A model generated the notes under the pieces. The model searched no databases, was not told where the DNA came from, and saw only the letters and a program-made list of their open reading frames with translations. A stretch of DNA of 44,564 bases from Nitrospinaceae bacterium (GTDB lineage Bacteria > Nitrospinota > Nitrospinia > Nitrospinales > JACRGP01), in assembly GCA_029261555.1 (NCBI GenBank), contig JAJDBB010000107.1:1-44564 (forward strand), in the 5' to 3' direction. Below, piece by piece: positions 26,099 to 34,383 of this stretch (position 1 is the stretch's first letter; each line of letters begins with the position of its first letter). Position numbers and translations under genes: made by a program.

Positions 26099-28111
26099 TC
26101 ATCCCTCTTTCGATGACGAAGGCTTATTTTGCTCCGGACCGTCGCGAAGGATTCGCATCCCTTTATCCAGTTGAACGTGGCTGCCAAATATGATGAGGAT
26201 ATCCCGGTGTTGCAAACGAAAATCTTCCGGCGGATGGGCTTGGACCTTGCGGTTGCGCACAATCGCAAGGAGAGAGACTCCTGCGGTTTCTTCCAGGGAG
26301 ATTTCCCGCAAGGTCTTGCCGTTAATCCAGGCGTCGTCCAAAACATGATACGACTCGGTCAAGCTGGCGGTCAGGTAATGGGAGTATTTCCCCAAAGCCT
26401 CGGTGGTGATGGACACGCCGCGAAACATGGCGTAGCCCTCTAGGCGAATCAGTTCGATTTGTTGTTCGATGATGTTGTTGGGAATGCGATATTCCCTGAG
26501 GACGCGCGAAAAAATTTCGATAGAGGTTTCAAATTCTTCCGGAACTACCTGGTCGGCCCCGGCGGTTCTCAATAATTCCACCTTGTTGGCGTAATGGGTG
26601 CGGACCATGACGTATATATCCGGGTTGAGGTTTTTGGCCAGCTTGACTCCCTGTTCCGTCAAGGCGGAATCGGAAAAAAGAAAGACGATCATCTTGGCGC
26701 TGTCGATTCCCGCGCGCCGCAAAATATCCCGATGCGTGGCGTCGCCGAACAGGGTTTTTACGCCGTCCGCCACCGCCTGCTTAATGCTCTCGCCGTCCAG
26801 GTCGACCACGATGAACGATACGTGGGTTTCCTGTAAAACCTGGGACAGGTGCCTGCCGCCCAGCCCGTAGCCCGCGATGATCACATGATTTGCAAGTGGG
26901 GAGGCTTTTGATTCGTACTCGGCGGTCCCGTCCGTCGTAAAAATGCGCGATAAGAACGAAACCGTCGTGTTCGTCAAATACTGGATGATGAGCGGCGACA
27001 GCAACATGCTGGCGATGGAGACGATCAGGAACGATTGAAACAACGGCTCGTCGAGCAACCTGGAATCGCGTGCCATCCCCGCGACCAGTAAAGAAAATTC
27101 GCCGATTTGCGCCAGGCGAATGCCGACAAGCGCTGAAACCCTGAAAGAGAATTTCATGCACCAGGCGGCGGCGGTTGCGAAAATCGCCTTGAGAAAAATC
27201 ACCAGCAGAGTCAATCCCAGGTACAGAAAAAAAGAGTCGAATAAAATGCTGGAGTTCAACAACATCCCGATGGAAATAAAAAAGATACTGACGAAATAAT
27301 CTTTCAGAGGCAAGGCGTCCAGAATGATCTGGTAGCTGAATTCGGATTCGGAGAGGATGAGGCCCGCGATAAACGCGCCCATGGCCAGGGTCAGGCCCAG
27401 GCTTTCGGATATCCAGCCGGTGGCGAGAATGATCAGGATGGTGAGGAGGGTGAGGTGTTCCTTGCTCCCGGTTTTGGAAATCGCGTTTAAAAATCTGGGA
27501 ACGATCTTTCGGGACAGTAGAAAAATCACCACCACCGCCACCATGGATTCCAGAAGGGCGAGGACGATGTGTCCCGCTCCTGGTTCGTTACTTGGGGACA
27601 GGAGGGGGACGATCAGCATTAAAGGGACCACGCAGACGTCCTGAAACAGGAGCGCGCCCACCGTGGTTTTGCCGTGTACGGCGTCGAGTTCGGCTTCGTC
27701 GGTAATTATTTTAAGGACAATGGCGGTACTGCTGAGCGCCGCCGCAAGTCCCAGGAATATCGATTGATTGATCGGGAGTTTGAAATACCATTCGATCAGC
27801 AAGATAAACGGAACCGCAGTGAAAATTATTTGCAGGCTTCCCACTCCCAGTATCTGCGCGAGGTTGCGGAGCAGGTGGGCGACGGAGAACTCAAGACCAA
27901 TGACGAACAAGAGTAAGACCACGCCGATTTCTGCCAGGGATTCCACCGATTCCGGGTCGCCGATTAATTGCAGACCGTGCGGCCCGATAAGAATTCCGGC
28001 AATCAGGTACCCGATGACGGAGGGCAATTTCAGCCGATGGAATAAAACGTTTATCGGCAGGGAGACTAACAATAAAATTGTCAGATCCTGAATCAAATGG
28101 TTCTCGTTCAT
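26099..28111 (-). CDS. CPA2-family cation:proton antiporter with TrkA-N and TrkA-C domains (KefB/YbaL-like)
   Basis: 670-residue membrane transporter. About 380 N-terminal residues form a 12-13 helix exchanger domain. A Rossmann TrkA-N domain follows, opening VIIAGYGLGGRHLSQVL, and then a TrkA-C domain ending near residue 650 (YHVLDDAWINGKTLREI). The architecture is that of nucleotide-gated potassium or sodium efflux systems. The ATG at 28111 is preceded by AAGAGA. Ions and ligands cannot be told from sequence. Confidence 0.92.
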   Translation of the reverse strand: MNENHLIQDLTILLLVSLPINVLFHRLKLPSVIGYLIAGILIGPHGLQLIGDPESVESLAEIGVVLLLFVIGLEFSVAHLLRNLAQILGVGSLQIIFTAVPFILLIEWYFKLPINQSIFLGLAAALSSTAIVLKIITDEAELDAVHGKTTVGALLFQDVCVVPLMLIVPLLSPSNEPGAGHIVLALLESMVAVVVIFLLSRKIVPRFLNAISKTGSKEHLTLLTILIILATGWISESLGLTLAMGAFIAGLILSESEFSYQIILDALPLKDYFVSIFFISIGMLLNSSILFDSFFLYLGLTLLVIFLKAIFATAAAWCMKFSFRVSALVGIRLAQIGEFSLLVAGMARDSRLLDEPLFQSFLIVSIASMLLSPLIIQYLTNTTVSFLSRIFTTDGTAEYESKASPLANHVIIAGYGLGGRHLSQVLQETHVSFIVVDLDGESIKQAVADGVKTLFGDATHRDILRRAGIDSAKMIVFLFSDSALTEQGVKLAKNLNPDIYVMVRTHYANKVELLRTAGADQVVPEEFETSIEIFSRVLREYRIPNNIIEQQIELIRLEGYAMFRGVSITTEALGKYSHYLTASLTESYHVLDDAWINGKTLREISLEETAGVSLLAIVRNRKVQAHPPEDFRLQHRDILIIFGSHVQLDKGMRILRDGPEQNKPSSSKEG

Positions 28112-28206
28112 TCTCTTTTATATCTTTTGAGGAAAAGAAAGGACGTCGACCCGGATTTTAACAAATGGGAGGAGGAAGGCAAAACAAACCGGAAGGCGCC
28201 GCCAAA

Positions 28207-28245
28207 TAAAAAAACCAGAAAACCCCGTTGGGATTTTCTGGTTTT
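28207..28245 (-). terminator. Intrinsic terminator after the small secreted protein gene
   Basis: A 12-bp perfect inverted repeat (arms 28211-28222 and 28234-28245, AAAACCAGAAAA and its complement) surrounds a CCC/GGG inner stem. Read on the minus strand it is followed by a run of T residues. The flanking A-run and T-run could let it work in both directions. Confidence 0.75.
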
Positions 28246-28300
28246 CTGGAGTGATTAAACGATGGGCGCCTGTAAAGAGGCGCGATGGAAAAATTAAAAA

Positions 28301-28624
28301 TTACATTTTGGAACCGCCACTGCCTTCTTCCATTCCTCCGCCATGGCCTGAATCTTTCATTTCTTCGTGACCCTTTCCGTGGTCTTTGCCGTCCTTCATT
28401 TTGTCCTTACTCTTGGCGTGCTTGTCTTTGTATTCCCCATGGTCGCCGTCTTTGGAGTCGTGGACCGCCGAGGTTCCGCTACCCTCTTCCATGGGTTTGG
28501 GTTTCATGGTTTGTTTCGAGTCGCTGCCTTCGTCCATGGGATGGTCGTCCGCCAACAGGTTTGCGGGGAATGACAGGGCAAATGCAAACATGAACACGGC
28601 GGAAAGTTTTACCAGATTTTTCAT
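28301..28624 (-). CDS. Small secreted, highly charged protein (Asp/Lys/His/Gly/Met-rich)
   Basis: 107 residues with a clean signal peptide (MKNLVKLSAVFMFAFALSFP, cleavage likely after NLLA). The mature chain lacks hydrophobic residues and is rich in Asp, Glu, Lys, His, Gly and Met. It contains a repeated EEGSG-type motif (DEGSDSK, MEEGSGTS, MEEGSGGS) and His-Gly clusters (KGHEE, SGHGGG). It should be disordered in the periplasm and might bind metal ions. AGGAG precedes the ATG, and the gene has its own promoter and terminator. No homologue is recognised. Confidence 0.75.
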   Translation of the reverse strand: MKNLVKLSAVFMFAFALSFPANLLADDHPMDEGSDSKQTMKPKPMEEGSGTSAVHDSKDGDHGEYKDKHAKSKDKMKDGKDHGKGHEEMKDSGHGGGMEEGSGGSKM

Positions 28625-28718
28625 TGCTCACTCCTAGATGAATTTTTTATATGGATATAAAAACTACTGGCGTAATCTTTAATAGGTCGGAAACGCCGGA
28701 GATTCCTTACGAAAAAAT

Positions 28719-28727
28719 ATTATATCA
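28719..28727 (-). promoter_or_regulatory. Extended -10 promoter of the small secreted protein
   Basis: On the minus strand TGATATAAT (28727-28719) is a perfect extended -10, identical to the element at 9212. It would start a transcript near 28712 with a leader of about 88 bases. Confidence 0.45.
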
Positions 28728-28911
28728 ACCAGGGTGGTGGATAAATAGCAGGAATTGGAAGCGTTATTTTGGTTTTGGTTGGCAGAGGTCGTGAAACAGG
28801 AAGGACCTGACAGGGGGTAATTCGAACCTTTCCCGCGCTCAGCTTCCCAGCAAAAAAGATGGTCGTAGGGGCAAGTTATCGCAAACTGTCTCCACGGCGA
28901 GCGGGGAAGGG

Positions 28912-29961
28912 CTAGCCTTCCTTCAGGATGAAAGTTTTATTGAAACCTTTTAACGTCAGGTTTTTTTGTTGCCGTACCGCATCGGCCCTGGTGGAGAATC
29001 CACCGGTCTTCACGTAATAAAGGGACGCGGCGCTGTTCTCAAATTTTCTACCCGACAAAAAACCCTTGATGCTCAAGCGGTCCTGAAGGTTTTCAGCTTC
29101 CCTCTGAGTTTTAAATGTCCCAATCAGAAAAGTGTGGGAACCGCTGGGCCGGGTTTTCCATTCTGGCGAAAAGCCCGCCTGTTTGAGTTGATCGAATTGA
29201 TATTGACCGCTGGTTTTGTTGGGGTGATCTCCCACATAAATGGAGTGCGCCCTGGTGGAACTGGATTTTGCCCAAATGGAGGGCGCGAAACCTTTGGCCT
29301 GCAATTTTTTGGAGAGGGCCTGGGCGTTTGATTTATTGCCAAAGGCGCCCAACTGGATATAGAATCCCTTAGCGGCGGCGCCTGATTGGACCGGCGTGGC
29401 GGAAGCGGAAATAGTTTGTGCCGGAACGGGGATCGATTTTTTAGGTAATTTTTTTTCTATCTGCCGGACGGGAGTTTTCTGACGAACGGGAGTTTTGGTC
29501 ACCGCGCGGACTGCGGGAATATTGGCGATAGGTTTTCTGATTTTGGGAGCGACGGGCGGCGGTAAGAAATCGGCTGCCCTTTTGGGAACCGCATTTTTAA
29601 CCGCCGGAGCTGGAACGCTTTTGGGCGGTAAATTTTCTTGTAGCGCCGGTAGTTGTTGCTCCCCGATATTAGCCGGCAGAGGCAGGACGGCGACTTCTTC
29701 TTCCGGCAACAGGGTTTCTTTTTCGGCAGTTTTGCTGGAGTTGTCCACCCAATAGTAAAGTCCAAACAGTATGACGACAGCCACGGCGGACATGGTCAAC
29801 AATTTGGAGTGTTTGGAGCGAACTTTTTGCTCGGCTTCCAGTTCAGCTTCTATCTCCGCGTCTTCCATGATCTCATCAATACGTTTGTTGTATTTGCTTT
29901 TTTCTTCGAAAGACTCGGGAATTAAAAGTTCCTGTGGATGGGGAGAAGTTTGATTAACCAT
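28912..29961 (-). CDS. Membrane-anchored protein with two SPOR domains
   Basis: About 349 residues. A cytoplasmic segment with an acidic helix (EIMEDAEIEAELEAEQK) precedes one membrane helix at about 56-72. A proline-rich periplasmic linker follows, then two SPOR-type repeats at roughly 198-269 (GFYIQLGAFGNKSNAQAL) and 275-347 (HTFLIGTFKTQREAENL, with a third related stretch YYVKTGGFSTRADAV). SPOR domains bind denuded septal glycan, so a role in division or septal envelope is likely. ATG 29961 is chosen over the ATG 11 codons upstream (29994); neither has a clear ribosome site. Confidence 0.85.
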   Translation of the reverse strand: MVNQTSPHPQELLIPESFEEKSKYNKRIDEIMEDAEIEAELEAEQKVRSKHSKLLTMSAVAVVILFGLYYWVDNSSKTAEKETLLPEEEVAVLPLPANIGEQQLPALQENLPPKSVPAPAVKNAVPKRAADFLPPPVAPKIRKPIANIPAVRAVTKTPVRQKTPVRQIEKKLPKKSIPVPAQTISASATPVQSGAAAKGFYIQLGAFGNKSNAQALSKKLQAKGFAPSIWAKSSSTRAHSIYVGDHPNKTSGQYQFDQLKQAGFSPEWKTRPSGSHTFLIGTFKTQREAENLQDRLSIKGFLSGRKFENSAASLYYVKTGGFSTRADAVRQQKNLTLKGFNKTFILKEG

Positions 29962-30109
29962 GGTCTTTTTGTGTTGGATGGTTAAAAGGTTCATAAATCA
30001 ATGGCTTTGGGTTGATTGTTTAAATTGCATTTGATTTAGATTTGCTCTCCGGGTCAGAATTATTAGGCTCTATGTTATTAATTTAATTGATCTTGTTTGA
30101 TTTTTGATT

Positions 30110-30138
30110 AGTATATCCATGTAGCTTTGAGCTGTCAA
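30110..30138 (-). promoter_or_regulatory. Strong sigma70-type promoter of the SPOR gene
   Basis: A perfect -35 TTGACA (30138-30133) and a -10 TATACT (30115-30110) are 17 bases apart. The transcript would start near 30103, leaving a leader of over 100 bases before the SPOR protein start. Confidence 0.75.
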
Positions 30139-30226
30139 GAGAAACTGGAACCAAAAAAATTAAAAATCTCATTAAAAAACAATGGGTTGTGCTGGATAAA
30201 TCTGGCGCAAATCTTGGGGGCGCCGG

Positions 30227-31111
30227 ATGGATTTATCGGTAAACTTGGGCAAACTGCAACTGGCCAATCCGGTTCTGGCGGCATCCGGGACTTTTGGTTA
30301 CGGGTTGGAGTATGCTCCGTTTGTTGACCTGAACCGCCTTGCCGGATTTGCCACCAAAGGGCTTTCATTAAAGCCCCGGCAGGGTAATCCTGTTCCACGG
30401 ATGGTGGAAACCGCGTCTGGAATGCTGAACGCCATCGGCTTGGAAAACATCGGGCTGGAAGCTTTTTTGCGGGACAAGCTTCCCTTGCTTCACGCTTACA
30501 ATACTAAAATCATCGTCAATTTTTTTGGCGAGAACGTGGAAGAGTACGCCGAAATGGCCGCCACTCTGGATTCCGTCGAGCGCGCAGACGCTCTGGAGAT
30601 GAATATATCCTGTCCCAACGTTTCCGAGGGCGGGACGTTTTTTAGCTCCAAGCCGGAGATAGTAGAGCAGGTGGTACAAGCGGCGCGGCGAGCGACGAAC
30701 AAATTTTTAATCGTGAAACTGTCGCCCAACGTGACGGACATAGCGGAAATCGCGCGGGCGGCTGAAGGCGCAGGCGCTGAGGCGTTATCCGTGGCCAATA
30801 CGTTTGTGGGAATGAAAATAGACGTCCAACGCGGCCAGCCCTATTTGGCCAACGCGACGGGCGGCCTGTCCGGACCGGCCATCAAACCGATCACGCTGGC
30901 GTTGGTTCGCCAATGCGCGCAGGCGGTGAAGGTCCCTATCATAGGAATCGGAGGAATTGCCAACGCCGAAGATGCTCTGGAGTACTTAATGGCCGGCGCG
31001 AAGGCCATCCAAGTGGGCACCGCCAACTTCATCGACCCTGCTGCTACCATGAAGATCCTCGACGGCCTCGAATCCCACTATCGGAAAACCGGCGGAAAGG
31101 GATTGCCTTAG
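30227..31111 (+). CDS. pyrD: Dihydroorotate dehydrogenase, class 1B-like catalytic subunit
   Basis: FMN enzyme of de novo pyrimidine synthesis, 294 residues. The N-terminus (NLGKLQLANPVLAASGTFGYG), the NxxSCPN loop with catalytic Cys129 (MNISCPNVSEGG), SGPAIKP and GIGGI are typical of PyrDB. Class 1B enzymes normally work with the iron-sulphur flavoprotein PyrK, which is not adjacent. GGGGG stands a few bases before the ATG. It ends six bases before the end of the convergent alr gene. Confidence 0.93.
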   Translation: MDLSVNLGKLQLANPVLAASGTFGYGLEYAPFVDLNRLAGFATKGLSLKPRQGNPVPRMVETASGMLNAIGLENIGLEAFLRDKLPLLHAYNTKIIVNFFGENVEEYAEMAATLDSVERADALEMNISCPNVSEGGTFFSSKPEIVEQVVQAARRATNKFLIVKLSPNVTDIAEIARAAEGAGAEALSVANTFVGMKIDVQRGQPYLANATGGLSGPAIKPITLALVRQCAQAVKVPIIGIGGIANAEDALEYLMAGAKAIQVGTANFIDPAATMKILDGLESHYRKTGGKGLP

Positions 31112-31117
31112 TAGGCG

Positions 31118-32260
31118 TCAGGGTAAATAAATTCTCGGGACGCGTTTGCCGACGGCGCACAGGGTTTCATAGGGCAGGGTCTCGCTTTGAGCTGCAACTT
31201 CTTCCACACGAATTGTTTCCTCCCCCTGCTTTCCAAAGATCACGACTTCGTCTCCCTCCAATGCTTCCGGGACGTCGGTGACGTCGATCAAAATCATGTC
31301 CATGCAAATATTTCCCACTTGCGGGGCCTTGCCCCCGCGTATCAATACCTGCATTTTGTTGGAAAGATTCCGCGCGAGTCCGTCGGCATAACCCAGGGGC
31401 AGGGTAGCGATGCGGCTCTCCCGTCCTGCGCTGTGCGTCTTGCCGTAGCTCAACCCGGCGCCGGGCGGCAAGGTGTTGATCTGGATGATCCGGCTCTTCC
31501 ATTGCATGACCGGTTGGAATCTGTCGCCTCCCTCGGTAAATTTTTCGACAAAAGGTTTCAAGCTCTCGGACAGCAAGGCGCCGTAAAGGATCAGGCCGGG
31601 CCGGGTGAGGTTGTGCCAGGTTTCGGGATATTTGATCATGGCTGCGCTGTTGGCGCTGTGGATATAGGGGACGTCCAATCCTGATTTTTCCACCTGTTCC
31701 AAGGCTTCGTTGAATCTGGAAATTTGTAATCGGGTGTATTCGGAGTCATCCTCGTCGGCGCAGGAAAAATGGGTGGAGATTCCCTGTACGACAAGGTTTT
31801 TTGATTTGGCGACCCGTTCCAACAGGGCGGGGAAATTTTCCGGCGTCGCTCCCAACCGTCCCATCCCTGTGTCGACTTTAACGTGAACGCCGATGGTTTT
31901 TCCGGCTTTGGTCGCCGCTTTATCCAGAGCGTCGGCAAGGGTTTGAGTGGTGAGTACTGTCGAAAGTCCGTGTTGGATTAGGGCCTCGGTCTCGTTTGGA
32001 AAGACGCTTCCCAATACCAGGACGGGTGACGAAACGCCGCTTGCGCGCAACTCGATTCCTTCCTGGACGATGCCGACGCCCAACCAGTCGACGCCTTCTT
32101 CAACAGCGGCCTGGGCGCAAGGGATGGCGCCGTGGCCGTAGGCGTCCGCTTTCACCACAGCGAGAACGCCCACTCCTGGACCCAGTGCGTTTTTGACGAT
32201 TCTTAAATTACGGCGAAAGGCGCCGAGATTGATTTCTGCGTAGGTGGCTCGTTGGGGCAT
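31118..32260 (-). CDS. alr: Alanine racemase
   Basis: PLP enzyme producing D-alanine for peptidoglycan, 380 residues. The PLP lysine Lys37 is in VVKADAYGHG, and the second catalytic tyrosine lies in the GLSYGKTH region with PLGYADGLARN following. The frame extends upstream to 32404 but would overlap the neighbouring DUF1566-like gene; the ATG at 32260 begins MPQRATYAEI, the usual Alr N-terminus. It is the only cell-wall precursor gene in the neighbourhood. Confidence 0.95.
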   Translation of the reverse strand: MPQRATYAEINLGAFRRNLRIVKNALGPGVGVLAVVKADAYGHGAIPCAQAAVEEGVDWLGVGIVQEGIELRASGVSSPVLVLGSVFPNETEALIQHGLSTVLTTQTLADALDKAATKAGKTIGVHVKVDTGMGRLGATPENFPALLERVAKSKNLVVQGISTHFSCADEDDSEYTRLQISRFNEALEQVEKSGLDVPYIHSANSAAMIKYPETWHNLTRPGLILYGALLSESLKPFVEKFTEGGDRFQPVMQWKSRIIQINTLPPGAGLSYGKTHSAGRESRIATLPLGYADGLARNLSNKMQVLIRGGKAPQVGNICMDMILIDVTDVPEALEGDEVVIFGKQGEETIRVEEVAAQSETLPYETLCAVGKRVPRIYLP

Positions 32261-32285
32261 GGAGTTTAGGGGCGGGGAGAGGGCG

Positions 32286-32774
32286 CTATTCCCGCCGTGT
32301 TCTGCCGGTCGCGGACAGCCGTCCGGATTTTTTAATTTTGGGTCCGGAGGTGCGGACCGGGCGGCAAACCATGAAACTGTCGTCTGAAGAGGTTTTGCGG
32401 ACATAGTACCCGCGGTCGCTGTAAAAATTGTAGATCATGGCGTTGTTTCCTTGTTCTTCAATGCACCAGACGTTGGTGCCACACCCTTCGGGAAACATGT
32501 AGTCGATGTGCACAATATCGTCGTTGTAATCCATGTTTTTGCAATCGTGATCGTAAAGGTTCCGACACTCCTGGCTGGAGGGAACCCGCCAGTCTTCGTA
32601 TCCGGCAAATTTTTCCTCGTTCATTCTTTGTACAAATTTTTTAGCCTGTTTGTGGGTGCACCATTTGGCTTTGAGTTGATAGGTGTCCTGCTTGAACCAC
32701 GTCAGGTTGTATTTGGAGTCGGTCAAGGTTTCGTCCTCGTTGTCCTTGAACCGTCCGGTTTCTTCTTCTTCCAT
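32286..32774 (-). CDS. DUF1566 (Lcl-type) domain protein
   Basis: 162-residue protein without signal peptide. The pattern FKDNEDETLTDSKYNLTWFK, then WCTHKQAKKFVQRMNEEKFAGYEDWRVPSSQEC and a final SFMVCRPVR, is the DUF1566/Lcl C-terminal fold. It belongs to the same superfamily region as the formylglycine-generating-enzyme fold. Function is unknown; related domains occur in adhesins and surface proteins. The last 20 residues are basic (KIKKSGRLSATGRTRRE). It lies 25 bases upstream of alr. Confidence 0.78.
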   Translation of the reverse strand: MEEEETGRFKDNEDETLTDSKYNLTWFKQDTYQLKAKWCTHKQAKKFVQRMNEEKFAGYEDWRVPSSQECRNLYDHDCKNMDYNDDIVHIDYMFPEGCGTNVWCIEEQGNNAMIYNFYSDRGYYVRKTSSDDSFMVCRPVRTSGPKIKKSGRLSATGRTRRE

Positions 32775-32902
32775 TTCAGAGTCGCATTTGAAAAAATGTT
32801 GACGATAAAGCCGCTATTTTGTTATTTCGTTTAGTATTTTATACTATTATCTGGGTTTTAGTTTTTCAATAAAATTTTTGACGAGTGAGGGGAAAACAAA
32901 TC

Positions 32903-33190
32903 ATGGCGCAAATTGAAATCCAGCCGTTTTTTTACGACTTGATCCATTGCAAGGATAAAATTCAAAGTAGCTTTGACGAATTCGACAAGAAATACGACGA
33001 GGATGAGCGCGGGGCGCTGGTGGCGGGTATCAGGGAATTGTCCGACGAGAAGCTGGTTCATCTTTTGATAAATATTCAACATCTGACGACGGGGTACCAG
33101 GAAATCCACGACCTGATAAACGCGGCGGAACATCAGGAAATGGAAGACGGATTGGCGGAAGACGATGACGACGATGATGATGATTTTTAA
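32903..33190 (+). CDS. Small acidic protein of unknown function
   Basis: 95 residues from ATG 32903, which has AGGGGA nine bases upstream; a GTG at 32885 is an unlikely longer start. The body is predicted helical (IHCKDKIQSSFDEFDKKY, ELSDEKLVHLLINIQHL), and the protein ends in a run of eight aspartates and a phenylalanine. No homologue is recognised. It is convergent with the propeller gene, 11 bases away. The Asp tail is encoded by mixed GAC and GAT codons, so it is selected at protein level rather than being a simple slippage tract. Confidence 0.7.
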   Translation: MAQIEIQPFFYDLIHCKDKIQSSFDEFDKKYDEDERGALVAGIRELSDEKLVHLLINIQHLTTGYQEIHDLINAAEHQEMEDGLAEDDDDDDDDF

Positions 33191-33201
33191 GGCTCGCGTC
33201 G

Positions 33202-34383
33202 TCACCGGTTGATTAGCCTGTGTGTGTTGGGGGCGATTTGCAGGCGGCCGAATCCTCCGCGTCCCCCAACCCAAAGATAATTCCCGGCGCCAAACGCCAA
33301 GCTGGAAATGAATTTCCCCGGCAGTCCGTTGAGCGTGGAAAAGTTTATGAAGGTTTCGCCGTCGAAGCGGCTCATGCCGTTATTGGTTCCAATCCACAGA
33401 TCGCCGCCAGGGCCTTCCTCAAGCGCCAGGACGTAATTTCCCGGCAAGCCGTCCTGGACGGTGAAATTTCGGATTTGCCCGGTTTTGGGATCCAACATTG
33501 CGAGGCCTGCGCCCCATAAGCCGACCCAGAGCCGGTTTTTTTTATCCAGAAGCATTGAGATTACGTAATTGGGGCGGTAGTCTCCCGCGTCGGCGCCGGG
33601 GATGGCCCTGGGCTGGTTGGCGTGGTGAGAGCCTTTGAACTTTCCCACCGCTCCCGCGTTGTCTTTCTTTACCCGGTCGAGGGAAGCTCCGAGTCCCGTA
33701 GCGTGGTTCCAGTTTTTCCAGCGGGCGCCGTCGAACATGGAGACTCCAGATTCCGTTCCAAACCACGTCCGCCCGTCTTTTCCCAACTCAATCGCGTAAA
33801 CCCAGTCGTCGATCAAACCGCCGTCTGTGCTTTCTGTCGTGAACGACTCCCAGTTTTCCGGCGCGTCCGGATCGCCGCGAATGCGGTTGGCGCCGCTCCA
33901 GGTGGCGATCCATTTGACGTCGCCTTGCATTTCGACGTCGTAAACGAAAGCGTCGCGCAGTCCGTGCGGGATGTTATAGTTGATCCACTGCTGGCCGTCG
34001 TGCCTGCTCAGGCCGCCTCCATAGGCGCCCACCCAAGGCTGGCCAGCCGCGTCGAATTTGATGGAAAAAATTCCGTTGCTCAGCAGACCGTTCTGATTGT
34101 CGTACACTCTGTAATCTTCCTGCGTCGCGGCGTCGTATTGAACGATTCCATTCATGGAACCGATCCAGAGATCATGGCCGGACGTTTTTAGAACCTTCAC
34201 ATTGGAAGTATTTAAAGTATACTTTTCGGTTTTGAGAATGTGTGGGTACAGGCTCCCTTTGGTTTTAGCGCCGAGCGGGCCGGAAAAAACGGCGTTCGAA
34301 AAGCAGATTGAAACGATCGTAAAAGTTGCGAAAAAAAACGCTCGGATAGAAAGGGTATTTCTGGATATGTTTCTGGCAAACAT
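33202..34383 (-). CDS. Secreted beta-propeller protein (two-component-regulator propeller type)
   Basis: 393 residues from ATG 34383 with a signal peptide (RAFFFATFTIVSICFSNAVFS). The body repeats the Reg_prop pattern LWIG-x-N-G-x-x-x-x-D several times: DLWIGSMNGIVQYD, PWVGAYGGGLSRHDG, TWFGTESGVSMFDG, LWVGLWGAGLAMLD, LWIGTNNGMSRFDG and LWVGGRGGFG. These make six to seven blades. In other bacteria such propellers are sensor domains fused to histidine kinases; here no kinase is attached. The start codon overlaps that of the divergent SUMF1 lipoprotein gene on a shared CATG, so the two may act together outside the cytoplasm. Confidence 0.85.
   Translation of the reverse strand: MFARNISRNTLSIRAFFFATFTIVSICFSNAVFSGPLGAKTKGSLYPHILKTEKYTLNTSNVKVLKTSGHDLWIGSMNGIVQYDAATQEDYRVYDNQNGLLSNGIFSIKFDAAGQPWVGAYGGGLSRHDGQQWINYNIPHGLRDAFVYDVEMQGDVKWIATWSGANRIRGDPDAPENWESFTTESTDGGLIDDWVYAIELGKDGRTWFGTESGVSMFDGARWKNWNHATGLGASLDRVKKDNAGAVGKFKGSHHANQPRAIPGADAGDYRPNYVISMLLDKKNRLWVGLWGAGLAMLDPKTGQIRNFTVQDGLPGNYVLALEEGPGGDLWIGTNNGMSRFDGETFINFSTLNGLPGKFISSLAFGAGNYLWVGGRGGFGRLQIAPNTHRLINR

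Noticed and set aside
28815-28850. TTCGAAT stretch on the minus strand resembling a tRNA T-loop
   Set aside because: The flanking bases do not pair as a T stem, and no acceptor or anticodon arms are found around it.
34154-34381. Upstream extension of the SUMF1 lipoprotein frame
   Set aside because: It would bury the lipoprotein signal peptide inside the protein and overlap the propeller gene further.
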